This document shows positions 34,938 to 47,400 of a stretch of DNA of 64,000 bases, one piece after another. The DNA is taken from assembly GCA_025506515.1 (NCBI GenBank), contig CM046457.1:41054231-41118230 (forward strand), in the 5' to 3' direction. Both the position numbers and the translations under genes were made by a program. Source of the DNA: Flaveria trinervia (taxonomy: Eukaryota > Streptophyta > Magnoliopsida > Asterales > Asteraceae). Within the stretch, counting starts at the first letter, position 1, and each line of letters begins with the position of its first letter. The notes beneath the pieces are model-generated. The model searched no databases. It worked only from the letters and a program-made list of their open reading frames with translations, and was not told where the DNA came from.

Positions 34938-36214
34938 ATTTTAATATATTATTTAGTTAGAATTATAACTACTTTGTGAACTAAAATATTTCTGAAATTA
35001 TTAAGTTAATTTTTAAAGATTTAAAAAAACTTATAACTCTTAAATTTAGTTATTTTTTTTAAAGAATAAAAATTATTTTGTTAATAAAATTATTACCGAA
35101 AAATATCAAGTATTTTTAAAAGTTTTAACACTTAAAATTCTTTGATTAATTATATTTTTAAGAATAAAAAGTTATAAAAAAATATTACTAAGTCATTTAT
35201 GTTATAAATAATTATAGTTCAATGATTATTATATAATTAATTATGCAAATGATTATTTAGATGATTATTTAAATAATTAATTATTCAATGATTTATTTAA
35301 CCATGTTAAATCGTAAATAGTTAATAAATTAATTCTTGTTAACAAGCTTTAAATAACTAATTATTAAATTAATTAGTTCTTTCCACATATTATACTTGAT
35401 TATTAATAAATCAACAACTTAAATTGTTGAGACGTTTTTTTAACTATTCTTAAACTTAACTGATTTATTGTGTAAAAAACCCTAGTTCACATTTATTCAT
35501 TAATCTTACCTTTAAACTTAACATTGGAATATATATATATATACGTATAGGTAACTTGTAAAAGAAATCGTTGAAGCCTCGTTTAATCTCTTATCATCAT
35601 TGTTATACTTATTTTCGTGTGAGTTTTCCTTGCCCCTTTTTTACTTTATTTCACACTATTTTGGGGTGAAAACATAATACTTATACATCATACACTTATA
35701 AACATTTGAGACTTGTAAAACACTTGCAATTCATCTTTATATTTTGTCATGGTTATTTGTGTGTTGTAAGTGATTATATGATATACATAGTTTGTTTACA
35801 ATCATTAACTATTGCTAGCCTGGCGACGTCTTAGATCTTTGGGCCTGACAAGCCTATTTGGTGCTAAAGCCGAGGTATTGCGGCTCCTGATGACGTATGC
35901 TTTGTCATCATGGGAACCAAATACACTTAGCCAATCTTATAACTTGTAATCAAGTCGAGGTTTGGTTGTAACGATATGTGTTCTATAACCTTACTAACTT
36001 ATAACCTATGACATGAATTGCTACTTGTAACGTTGTTATATTATGTATGGAATCTTGGAAACTCACGAAATATTTTTAGCTGACCCTTTTATATTCATCA
36101 TGTTTTAGGTTTGATACTTGAAGATCTTCTTGTGCTGATATAGGACTTGGACTTAGTTTAAATTGAAAGTATTACGTTATTGGATGTATTTTGATTGTTT
36201 TGTAATTACTTATT
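34938..36214 (+). repeat. Gypsy G3 LTR, right part
   Basis: Very AT-rich to about 35560 (including a TA run at 35529-35542), then less so. No open frame of note and no protein similarity that I can see. By position it continues the LTR that starts at 11685. Truncated at 36214 by Copia C, so its end is unknown. It could instead be unrelated AT-rich intergenic DNA. Confidence 0.45.
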
Positions 36215-36916
36215 TGAAAGGATCAAGATCTAGTTTGATCAATTATATTGATATTTGCAGCGGAATAGCACACGAATTAGACTATATTATAGCAAGAGTA
36301 ATATGAATATTCAATCAAACAGTAACGGTTATAGAGAGAGAAAGTTTTCTGCAAAAAGAATGTTTTTCATTCACGCACAAGCTTCCTGTCCCAGGAAATT
36401 AGGTCAACATTCCTTTTATAAGGAATGTGACATCAGCTGACGTCACATGATAGTGACATCTAACTAATTTATACAAACAACTGAAAGTAAACTAAACTAC
36501 TGAAGATGTCCATAACAACTGAGGACACCTTCACTAAAAGCTAAGTATAAGCTAACATTACAACTACTGAAGTTATAACATCTGAAGTGTAAGAACTTCA
36601 AATGTTTTACATATTATAAAACTACTGATTACAAACTACTGAAATGTAAACCATCACAACTACTGAAGAGAACTACTTCAGCTGTTGTGACAACTTCTGA
36701 GAACTTGGTCTTCAGACTTTGTCTTCAGCTGTTGTCTTCAGACTTTGTCTTCAGCTGTTGTCCTTAGACTTTGTCTTCAGCTGTTGTCTTCAGACTTTGT
36801 CTTCAGACTTTATCTTCAGACTTGTCTTCAGCTGTTGTAGACCACTTCAGTTGTTTTGATGTCTGTGGGACTTAAAGGTTTTTCTGATCTGGCTCATTGG
36901 TTTTTTTGGTCCAACA
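36215..36916 (-). repeat. Copia C 3' LTR
   Basis: 702 bp; on the minus strand TGTTGGACC...CCTTTCA. Closest in structure to the LTRs of B. Contains a CTTCAGCTGTTGTCTTCAGA array (about 36705-36850). Confidence 0.9.
36412..36445 (-). promoter_or_regulatory. Copia C LTR core promoter
   Basis: TGACGTCA (36438-36445) and CCTTATAAAAGG (36412-36423) on the minus strand, with the same spacing as in B. Confidence 0.55.
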
Positions 36917-37119
36917 AACTTCCCCTGAACCAATACAGCCAAAACCTTTAAGATTATTGAAATCCCACTTATTGGCAGAAACATTATCTGGATCAGCTCA
37001 GAAATCATCAAATTAAGCTCAGGCCAGGGAAGAAGTTTTAGAAGGTTTGATTGGCAAAGGATGAATGGGAACTCTGTCTTGGGGAATTGGACACAGAGCT
37101 GTTACCCCATCCATGAGAC
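36917..37119 (-). other. Copia C 3' untranslated region and polypurine tract
   Basis: GGTTCAGGGGAAGTT (36917-36931, minus strand) next to the LTR; the rest matches the tails of B and D. Confidence 0.7.
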
Positions 37120-40100
37120 CTACTTCCCAATGATAAATTTGTAAGACTCTCTGACATAGGCCTCAAGGAAAACAACTTGTTCTTCCATTGTGAGTTCTTC
37201 AGCTTCACTTTCAAAGAAGAACTCAGGCCCATAGTACTCTGATAAGTACTTAATATGCTTTCCATTCTTCAGCTCCACAGTCGTTATTTCTCGGTATGCA
37301 AACTCATCAGGATTAGTGCCTTCAAGCAACAACTAGAGCTCATTTCTTCTTATTTCTTCAAGCTTCTTGTAGATCAACCCCTTCTTTACCATTTTGTTTT
37401 CTAGTAAAGATTGTGGAGTCATCTTAGACTTGTAAGCTCTCTTAAAGCCATCAACGATTTCCCAGGGTGACACTACAATGGCCAGCATTATCACATCATC
37501 TACAATCTTCTTTACTTGGCCATTGTATCTACTTGCAATCTTCTTTTTATAAATTCTGTCACTTACTCTGGGATCAGGCCAAATTCTCACTCTCTCTTTC
37601 TGATATTGAAATGTAAATCTGAGAGCATACAACCTCTGAGCATGTTTCTTCATGGCTTGTATGGATGAAGACTTAGGAAACTCTTTATCAATCATCCTTA
37701 ACAGCTGCTCATCATGTTGTTTGTGATGTTCTTCTTCTTCAAGTTTGACTTTTACCATTTGCCTTTCGATGTCAGGTGTGATTGTTGTTGGTGAAGCTTT
37801 GGATAACTTTGCCATATCAGACCTTTAGCCAGCACCAGCTTCATCAAGGGCTTCTATGATCAATCCTTTGTTGAATACTCAGAAGAATAGATTCTGGTGG
37901 TTATCTCTAGAATACTGTCTCTGGACCATGACTTCACTTCAATGATTGATCTTCCCAGATGTTTTGATATAAATCTTGCCATAGCTTCCGGCCTTTCCCT
38001 TTCTTTCTCACTCCAACTTGCCCATCTTTGTTCAATCTCTTGAATCTCTAGCCTTCTGATTTCAAAGTCAAGTTTGGCAGTGTCAAATCCTTGTCTGAAG
38101 AGTTGATCAATAATCTTATCCATAGATATGCTATGTTGCTCATCAGTTTCTTTGATAATTCTTCTAACTTTTTCTCACCTTCAGTCTTTCTAGAGCTTTT
38201 CTTTCTCTTGTAGGTGATCATTTCCTTTTCTTTCTTCTTTTTTCCTTTTCCTCTCCAAGTCTCTTTCTTTTGTCTACTTTCGCTGACTTAGACTCCCCCT
38301 TTTTGGTTGCATTGGGTTCAGGGGTGTGAATGTCAGAAAGTCTCTGAAAATAGCAACATCAACTAAGGATTGAAGATTTGAGGAAAGCCTTTCATCAATG
38401 GCTTGATGCATAATGTTTGTGATTATGGAAGTGATTTGAGGAAAGGATGATTGAAAGGCATCAACCACTAGCTCAGAGGGGTTTTGTCCCTGAGAAATGG
38501 TGCCTGAATCAGAGGCTGGTGGCAAATTTGTTCGGAGTGGCTCGGTGTTTGGGATAGTTTCAGGAGAAACTGCCATTCTGTGGGTGAATGTGGGCAGATG
38601 GACTTGATTATTGTGACATTTTGGCAAGCAGTTCTTGTAGTCTGCATACCTTAGTCTCAAGAATGGTGTTGTGGGCTACAACATCAAAGAAAAGCCCAGG
38701 TCATCATCAGTCTTTGCTGAATCATCTGACCTCCTGATGAAATCAAGATGAACATGTGTTGAGTGTAGATCAGTATTCACATGTGCCCCTATTTCTTGGA
38801 ACTGGGGACTTCCTGCCTCAGGATGATGTCCTTCATTGGCAGTTCCTCTGGTGAGGACTTAGAAATGATACCATCTTCATCCTGATCATGTGCTGAAACA
38901 GGAGAATAGGCAGCCTCACCAGATGTTCTAATCTCCTCCTCTACACAGGGAGATTGAAATCTGTAATCCCTGCGTTGTGGTTATCAGCCACATTATAATC
39001 CTCTCCCTCAAGTGTTGAGGTTTTCCCAGTGGTAATAGGTTTCTAGGAGGGGTAGAGGAATGTAGTTGAGTTAGCACTTGTGCAATAACCACAGTTGGGC
39101 TTCTACGGGTGGCTTCAGTGGGAGATAGGTGTGAAGAGGACTGCACCTGGGGTGAATGGTGCTCTTCAATGGCAATCTTCTCAAGTTAGAGAGATTCCAG
39201 TAATGTGGTTTCCTCATTTTTGGTTGTATCAGGATCCTGTGGAGAGGATACCTGAGCGGTTTCAGCTGGTAGAGTCTTGGAAACTACAGGGGGATTACTA
39301 CCCATAGTTTCATCCTGCCTTTGTGTTGCATGGGTATCATCAGGGGACTCAACTCCCTGAGTAGCCTTTTTGGTTGTCTGGAATGTGGTTTGGAGGGGAC
39401 TTTGGATCTGGAGGATGAGGCTGTGGGTTCCTTCTGCTTGGGTTTTAGCAGTTTGGCAGCCTCTTTGAGGTGTGGGTCAGAGTTGTGCCTGGAGTATACC
39501 TCTGGCAAAACAACCACAGCAGGGACTCCAAGGCCAACAGGGCCATGAGATTTTAACTGATTCGTGAGTATGGCCATATGAAACCTTGGATATAATAGCT
39601 ATCTGTTAGCCACAGGTTTCATTCCTGATCTTTTAATTGTAAAAATATAATTTCAGAAAAATTTAAGCTTTGGCGTTCAAGGATAGAGTACAATACCTGC
39701 TGCCACCTGGATGACATTTGATCCCATGAAGAGGTTTTGGGGGCAAGGAAAACATTGATCATGTGGAAGATTAGGCATTGAGCATCATGGAAGTGCTTCT
39801 TCAGAATGGTTGTAGCACTTAGGTCGCCCGCATATCCATGGTTGATGAATGAAAGATCAATGGTGCCGTCGGGTATTTGGTGACAAGGTGGCATCATTCA
39901 GATCTAGCGTTCGGCGAATGGTAGCAGGAGTGACTACCACCTTCTTCTGGTTTACAAATGACTGGAGAGTGATCGCGACATCATTCTCACCAGTATGGAC
40001 AGTGACATTTGTCTAGAATTGGCGAAGGGTATCGGGATAGATGGTTGGATTCAGAAGAAAAGCAGTTCGATACGGGGAATCAACCATGAGATCAATGGCA

Positions 40101-40179
40101 TCATCAAATTAGTCCAAAATGCCAATTTTGTGAAGTAGGCAACACAGTTGTGTCGTGGTTTGATTTGCATGGTCGCCAT
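37120..40179 (-). pseudogene. Copia C ORF3, decayed
   Basis: Start ATG at 40179 (MATMQIKPRHNCVAYFT-like, then broken), stop at 37120-37122. The best-kept part is the C-terminal block (160 open codons, 37333-37815) with MVKVKLEEEEHHKQHDEQLL and HAQRLYALRFTFQYQKERVR. Also open are the RFISKHLGRS block (37860-38123) and the IDERLSSNLQSLVD block (38274-38660). N-terminal block pieces are visible at 39619-39897 (GYAGDLSATTILKKHFHDAQ). About 220 bp shorter than B. Confidence 0.8.
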
Positions 40180-40767
40180 GAATGGAAGATGAACGTTCGA
40201 AAATCGATTTATGAAAAGTTTGAAGTTAGGGTTAGGTATTTATAGGTTATGAAACAGCTGAAAGAAAATAACTAAAAGTTTTGGTGTTAGTCATCAGTTG
40301 TTAGAAAACCACTGAAGATATGGTTTTAACTTTCAGATGTTGTAAATAACTAAAGACTTGGTGTTTGTCATCAGTAGTTGGAAACTACTAAACACTTGGT
40401 TTTGGCTTCAGTTGTTTTGAAATGAAACAACAGTTGTTTGAAACAATTGAAGAATAAAATTACTCATCAGTTGTTGTCATCAATTCACATATCTCAGTTG
40501 TTTCATTTGACCTTAACACTTACTCAGCAGATTATCTGATTTTCAGATGTTTCATTGGTCATCAGTACTTATCTGTTAAATAGACATCAGTGGTTGTAAC
40601 CACATCAGTACTTTGCAACAAATAAAGTACTTCAGTACTTTTAAGTAATTTAGTCTTGAGTAGTTATTAAAACTGCTGAAGATGAAATAGCTTCAGTACT
40701 TATTTTTGACAGCTGTATACCGATGCTCATCAGTACTTGTGAGCTGAGATCATCAGTAGTTGTCAAA
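40180..40767 (-). promoter_or_regulatory. Copia C pol-ORF3 spacer with TATA box and motif array
   Basis: TATA box CCTATAAATACC at 40235-40246, 56 bp from the ORF3 ATG. Upstream (40255-40765) lie many CATCAGTNGTTG and complement motifs. No coding capacity. Confidence 0.6.
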
Positions 40768-43438
40768 TCATTCAAGCTGCAGCATACCAAGCCTTAGCAC
40801 TAGATTTTGGAAAGTTACACTGTCCAAAGGCTTAGTAAATATATCTGCAAGATCATTAGCATAGGAACAAACTTTAGATCAATCAGACCTTTTTCATAAC
40901 AATCCTTGATAAAACGATGTCTGATCTCAATATGTTTGGTCCTAGAATGCTAGACAGGATTCTTAACAATACAAAGAGCTGAAGCACTATCTATCAGTAG
41001 AGGAGTCTTAGTCTCTGTAATATCATAATCCAGTAATTGATTCTTAAACCAGAGTACCTGAGATGTACAACTTGCAGCAGCAATGTACTCTGCTTCAGCA
41101 GTGGATGTAGCAACAGAAGTTTGTTTCTTACTCTGCCAAGAAACTAACAGTTGCCTAGAAATTGGCATCCACCAGAGGTTGATTTTCTAGTTAATTTACA
41201 CCCTGCATAGTCATTATCAGAGAAAGTAACTAATTTGCAAGAGTGCCCAGTGGAATACCAAAGTCCTAGAGATTGAGTCCCTTGCAAATATCTAAAGATC
41301 CGTTTGATTGCAATCATATGGGATACTTTAGGTGCAGCCTGAAATCTAGCACAGACACAAGTTGCAAACATAATGTCTGGTCCAGAAGCTGTAAGGTACA
41401 TCAAGGAACCAATCATACATCTGTAAAGAGTTTCATCAACTGCTTTACCTTTCTGATCAGCATCCAGTTGTGTGGTGCTGCACATGGGAGTAGAACATGG
41501 CTTACAGTTTTGTAAATCAAACTTTTTCAATAAATCCTTTGTATATTTTGACTGATGAATGAAAGTTCCATCAGCCATTTATTTGATTTGCAACCCCCAA
41601 AAAGAACTGTAATTCTCCCATGGCACTCAAATCAAACTTATGTTGCATCAACTCAGTAAAGGCATCACACAACTATGGATCAGAGGATGCAAAAATGATA
41701 TGATCTACATAAATTTGAAGAAGGAGCTTATGCATGCCTACTTCCTTAATGAACAAAGTTTTATCTATGGAGCCTCTAGTGAAATTATTTTGAAGAAGAA
41801 AGTTAGACAATGTTTCATACCAGGCTCTGGGAGCTTGTTTTAACCCATAAAGAGCCTTATCAAGCTTATACACCCAATCTGGATGTTTATGATCTTCAAA
41901 ACCTGGTGGTTGACACACATAAACTTCTTTTTTTATTTTACCATATAAGAATGCACTTTTGACATCCATTTGAAAAACTTTAAGATTATGGAAAGCAGCA
42001 TAAGCTACAAACAATCTGATTGCCTCCAGTCGGGCTACAGGGGCAAAGGTTTGATCATAATCAATACCTTCTTCTTGTTAAAACCCCTGTACAACCAGTC
42101 TGGCCTTGTTCTTGACAATTTGGCCTTTTTCATCAGTTTTATTCCTAAACACCCATTTAGTGCCTATTGCACACTTACCTTGGGGTAGAGGAACCAGTTC
42201 CCACACTTGCTGCCTTTGAAACTAAAGAAGCTCAAGTTGCATAGCTTCAACCCATCCATTGTCTCTTAATGCAATATGATAGTTCTTTTGCTCTTGCTGA
42301 CTGATGAAGAGAGCATAAAAGCAAAAATTGGACAATTGACTTCTAGTTGAAACACCAGCATTGATGTCACCAGTGATCTGAGACATGGGGTGATTCTTTA
42401 GTCTTGATAATCAATAAGATCTATGCAAGTGTTTGTAGATGATTCAGCAGCAACAGATGATCATACAGAGTCTTGAAACCTAGAATGAGTGGCAATTCAA
42501 AAGAAGTAGAGGATCCAGATATCTCATCAGCATTTGTTATGGATGGAGCTGCTGAAGCTACAGGAACATCAAGTTTAGTAGACTTAGGCAGTTGATCACT
42601 AAAACTTGCATTTATACCAACAGATGGATAACTAGTGGCAGGAGATGATGGATTCACAGAACCTGCAACAGCTGGAGACTGATATGAAACATATTGCAGT
42701 ATGTCCAAATCAAATAACTCCATAGGGTTTTGTGGAATTTTCTCCTTTGGAGATTCATTAAACTCTACATGCAAGGTTTCTTCAACTATCTTTGTTCTGC
42801 AATTAAAACTCTGTATGCCTTACAAGTAGATGAATACCCAACAAAGTACCCTGCATCCAGCTTTGATTCAAATTTCAGAAGTGGATCCTTTGTGTTAAGA
42901 ATATAACAAGGACACCCAAATGCTCTAAAGAATGAAATCAGAGGAGCCAAATGATGTAACACTTCATAAGGAGTCTTCATCAACCTCTGATTTACTAACA
43001 CTCTATTTTGCACATAGCAAGATGTGTTAACAGCTTCAGCCCAAAAGGTTAGTGGCAAACCAGAATAAGCCAACATTGACCTTGCAGCTTCAATAAGGGT
43101 CCTGTTCTTTCTCTCCACCACTCCATTTTGTTCAGGAGTTCTTGGAATGCTAAACTGCCTCTTGATTCCCTTAGAGAGATAGAATTCATCAAGTGGGTGA
43201 TTTCTAAATTGTGTGTCATTATCACTCCTTACACATTTGACAAAAAGAGAGTACCGCTTTTCAACATGCAACACAAAGTAGATGATGATTTGACCAGCCT
43301 CATCTTTTGAATGTAAGAAGAAAGTCCATACAAATCTAGAATAATCATCCATAGTTAGCAGACAGTATTTTTTCTTTGTCATGCTCATCACTCTTACTGG
43401 ACAAAAAGATCCATATGTAATAATTGCAAGTAGGCAGT
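40768..43438 (-). pseudogene. pol: Copia C integrase, RT and RNase H
   Basis: From the integrase end: first Asp kept in HMD near 43405; the second motif reads SDNDTQF (usual SDNGTEF); Glu kept in NGVVERKNRT. RT is in pieces; its catalytic box is YVDH instead of YVDD (41700-41711), which would abolish polymerisation. RNase H keeps ATSTAEAEYIAAAS and has a stop before the TKHIEI block. The terminal stop is at 40768-40770. The open frame 42786-43499 runs into Copia D's LTR and reads a chimeric start. Confidence 0.87.
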
Positions 43439-43708
43439 TGTTGGACCAAAAGAACCAATGAGCCTGATCAGAAAAACCTCTAAGTCCCACAGACATCACA
43501 ACAACTGTTGAAGAAGATCACAACAGCTGAAGACATCAGCTGATTACAAGGTCTGAAGACAAAGTCTGAAGACAAGAACTGAAGACTACTACAAAGACAA
43601 AGTCTGAAAGTAAAGAACTGAAGACAAAGTCTGAAGCTATCAGCTGAAGACAAAGTCTGAAAGTAAAAGTCTGAAAACAAAGACTGAAGACCAAAGTGAT
43701 CAGTAGTT

Positions 43709-43878
43709 GTCACAACAACTGAAGTTATCAACTTCAGTAGTTGTCACAACAACTGATGTTATCAACTTCAGTAGTTGTCACAACAACTGAAGTTATCAAC
43801 TTCAGTAGTTGTCACAACAACTGAAGTTATCAACTTCAGTAGTTGTCACAACAGCTGAAGTTATCAACTTTAGTAGTT
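43709..43878. repeat. Five tandem 34-bp palindromic units
   Basis: Units begin at 43709, 43743, 43777, 43811 and 43845, nearly identical. Each contains two inverted repeats: CTGAAGTT-atc-AACTTCAG and AGTTGT-c-ACAACAACT. Only this LTR shows the array in this regular form. Confidence 0.92.
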
Positions 43879-44055
43879 GTGATGGTTTCCTTTCGGTACT
43901 TGTAATTATTTTTCAGTAGTTAGTTTCAGTAGTTTTATGTTTCTTGTACTTAGCATTCTCTGAGATGTAATCAGTAGTTGAGAACTTTCTCAGTAGTTTG
44001 CATAGTTTCAGTAGTTTGAATAATTCTGTTAGATGTCACTATCAGTGACATCAGC

Positions 44056-44080
44056 AGACGTCACATATCCTATATAAGGA
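44056..44080 (+). promoter_or_regulatory. Copia D LTR core promoter
   Basis: AGACGTCA (44056-44063), one base off the TGACGTCA palindrome, then TATA box CCTATATAAGGA (44069-44080). Confidence 0.55.
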
Positions 44081-44280
44081 ATGTTGACCTAATTGTAATG
44101 TGTGACATTGAGCCACCACGAAAGCATATGAATGAAATATCTCTTTTGTAGAATTCTCTTTTCTATAACCATTTACTGTTATATGAATATCAATTGTGTT
44201 CTTGTGAATTGTTTAATTCGTTGTTTGAATTCTGCTGCAATACTCTCTAATCAATCAAACTTAGATCACTGATCCTAACA

Positions 44281-44510
44281 AATGGTATTAGAGCAAGGTT
44301 AATCATTGATCGATCTAACAATTGATCATTGATACTGCTATTCGATATCTAAGTTTGATTGAATTAGCATATTTGCAAGAATTGGTCATAGATCATTGAA
44401 TTTCTGCTACTTTCGTTTATCTGCTTTGAGTTTTCTCTTAGTTCATATTGAGTTTGTTGTGTTTTGCACTAAATCAGTTAAAACTTAATTAAATTTGGTT
44501 GAATCTGAGA
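44281..44510 (+). other. Copia D leader: primer-binding site and palindrome
   Basis: TGGTATTAGAGC (44283-44294), one mismatch to tRNA-iMet. The palindrome at 44307-44328 lies 12 bases downstream, as in B. Confidence 0.78.
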
Positions 44511-47400
44511 ATGACTACTCCTTCTAATGACCCTCACAATACCGGTTCCTCAACCAAGCCTCCGATGCTGGTTAGGACTGAGTATAACATATGGCAACGA
44601 ACAATGCTTCATCACCTGTGTGTTAACAGTTCCGGTTGTTGGACATCTGTGGTACATGGTCCACACAAGCCTATGGTGAACAATCCGAAAACCAACCAAA
44701 TGGTTCCAAAGAAGAAGGAACAATACTTAGATGAGGATCGAAAACTGTTTGAGATTGATGCTAAAGCGCATGGAATTCTGGCCATGGCACTACCGAATGA
44801 AATCTATTCTGGGCTTATGCATCATGAAACTGCTCATGACCTCTGGAATGCATTGAAGGAACAATTTGGTGGAACAGATGAGGTCTTAGCAAACAATAGA
44901 GAAATCCTTGCCCAACAATATGAGACATTCTCTCATAGGAAGGGTGAGTCACTAACTCAATAGTTTGAGCATTTTCCTGTTTGATCTCTAAGCTGAAAAT
45001 GGTCAAACATGAATACACTAATAGTCAGATGAACAACAGATTCCTCAGATCACTTCCTGAGAGATGGGACACATATACCATTGTCCTACGCTCCGGTGCA
45101 AATCTGGATAGTCTATCTCTCACCCAACTCCTTGGGAAACTGCTTACATTTGAAAGAGAGATAGAGCAAAAAAGGAAACTGGCATCATCAGGAAAGCTCA
45201 CTGATGACTTTGTACCAAGGAACACTGCCTTGGTTGGTCATGAGTCAGAATATGATGCATCAGAAAGCAATTATGATGAGCATATAGATTTCTCCTCAAA
45301 CGGTTCAAATCATGCATTTGTTAGTGTTGACAGTTAGTCAGGCTGTAATAGTGACAATTTGTGTTTCATTATGGATGATTTAAAGGGTATTGCTGATGAT
45401 GACTTAGAAGAGATGGATATTCTGAGCCAAATGGCCTTGATTAATATCAGATCTCAGAAGTTCTACAAGAGAACTGGTAGGAAATTTCCAGGACTCTCTA
45501 GCAAAACCAAAGTTGGTTTTGACAAGAGTAAGTTGAGATGTCACAAATGCCACAGGCTTGGACACTTTGCAAGAGAGTGTAGATCATCTGGATCTAACTC
45601 CTCTGCACCCTTTGTGACTTTTCCAAGCAATAGTCACAAAACAGAGGGCAACATCCTGCTAGTTCTGGTCATCATTCACAACCTATATCTCCTGCATATT
45701 TTGTCCCTCAGGGTCCAATGTCATATCCATATCCCTGCTATTACATGCCACACCCAAATCCGGTTCAAGTTCCTATTGCACAACAACCTCAAGCCCTACC
45801 TGAGCCTCTACCATCTCAATCATCTCAATCACAACCTCATCACAGCTTCTTCACCCCTGGTATTATTGACTGGAGCAGGTTACCAGATGATCCTCTGGTA
45901 ATGAGCAATTATTTGCTCGTGATGGTCAACATGGTGGTGAACATCCTTTTGGGAATCTAGCTCTCATGGCCCTAGAATCTACTGATAGTTCATGCTCCAA
46001 TGCATCTTCATCACAGGTAACCCAGGTATCCTCTGAGGCTAAGGCCAAGCTATGTTCTGAATCTTGCATAGCTGCATTTATCTCTATTAGAGAGGCAAAT
46101 GTAGCTTAATAAATCAAAATCTAGAGCTTGAGCAAACCCTTTCCAAAAGAAACGCTGAATATGAGTCTGTCCTTAAGGATAAAGATGATGAGATTTATAA
46201 GCTTAAATGCCAATTAAATGATGAAAAGGCTAAGCTAGAGGTCATTCTTGAGAACCATAGAGATCTCAAAGAAAAACTTGCAGTTACCCAAGCTGAGTGT
46301 GACAGCTGGGTATCATCCTACAAGGGATTTGAAATGCTGCTCAGCAAGCAATCTGCTTCGAATGTGAAGTTTGGAATAGGTTACAACCACATTGCAGCAC
46401 CTATAGATTTTACTCCAAAACTAATAGTAAAATCTGAAGGTGAAAGTAATTTCCAAACCACATCATCATGTGCATCATCCTCAAGTGATCACCCAAAATC
46501 ACAAGATGAAATCAGTGTTGATACCTCAGCAAATGAATTGGCAGATGGGTTAACTACTGATAAGCACATGAAGCTGAGTACTTCAGATGTTGTCCCTCAA
46601 AGTACCTCAAGTACTGGAGGGCAAGTCACAACATCTGAAAAGCATTTCAAATCAGCTGAAATAAAAGGATTAACAACTGCTGATAGAGAACAGCTGAAGA
46701 ACAAGTCTTCAGTTGTTATAGATCCTTTAGTACTAATCAAAAGTATTGAAAGGAGGAAAGTACTGAAGAGCACACCTTCAGTAGTTTCCACATCAACAGT
46801 TGATCAAATCAAGATGAAGAACACGCCATGTGATATATGTGGTAAATTCAATCATCTTTCTGATGAATGTTGGTACAGAAAGGGTTCCAAACTCAATAGA
46901 GATAAGCTCATTAAAATCCAGATGGATGAAATGAAAATGAGTTTGAGACCAAGTTTGTACCACTATCATCCCAATGTGATGAACCCAAGCCTTCATCCAA
47001 ATCCAAAAAGAAGGATAGGGTTTGTCATAAAACAGCTGATAGTGCTCCTCATGATAAACATCAGACTAAGTCTGTGAATTTAAGGAGGAAATGGTGGGTC
47101 ACAGGAACTGATCAAACACAAGTACTGATATGTCACAAGAACTGAAAGCTTTAGCTACAAATCAGACACAACTTGTTATGATGGTTCAGCATTTGTTGGG
47201 GAGAGTTAACCAACTATATGCACCTGTGATCAAACAACTGAAAAGGCATTCCAAGCCCAAATCCAAGGAATCCATTTCAGCACCATCACCTTCTTCATGA
47301 GCTGTTAATCATAAGAAACAAGTTATGGTTAAATCTGTTGATGAAAACAGACCCAAAACCAAAAAGGTTTGGGTCTCAAAACCTAACTAGTTCTTTATGA
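44511..47400 (+). pseudogene. gag: Copia D gag, nearly complete in sequence
   Basis: ATG at 44511 (MTTPSNDPHNTGSS). It runs open to a TAG at 44961 where B has CAG, closely followed by a one-base loss. Other breaks are a TAG near 45334 and frameshifts after 45600. Both knuckles are intact: CHKCHRLGHFAREC (45539-45580, about residue 343) and CDICGKFNHLSDEC (46829-46870, about residue 773). A long Ser/Lys-rich frame (46334-47077) lies around the second. This is the best copy for judging the ancestral gag. Confidence 0.85.

Larger units (their letters stand above)
36215..43438 (-). mobile_element. Copia C: Sirevirus-type, interrupted by Copia D
   Basis: On the minus strand the visible part runs from the first integrase Asp (about 43400) through RT, RNase H and ORF3 to the 3' LTR (36916-36215). 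The 5' part (gag, protease, 5' LTR) should lie beyond the window, right of Copia D, which entered at 43438. Left flank TTATT (36210-36214) is the predicted target duplication. Confidence 0.88.
43439..44280 (+). repeat. Copia D 5' LTR
   Basis: 842 bp, TGTTGGACC...CCTAACA. It carries two U3 arrays: CTGAAGACAAAGT units (about 43530-43690) and five 34-bp palindromic units (43709-43878). Confidence 0.92.

Noticed and set aside
35529..35542. TA run as a promoter
   Set aside because: A simple dinucleotide run in a very AT-rich stretch with no gene downstream.
34938..36214. Hidden host gene between G2 and Copia C
   Set aside because: No open frame, splice-consistent exon series or protein similarity seen; best read as LTR or other non-coding DNA.
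42786..43499. A 237-codon frame reading from the Copia D LTR into the Copia C integrase
   Set aside because: The first 30 or so codons come from the antisense strand of D's LTR; the fusion is a by-product of the insertion.
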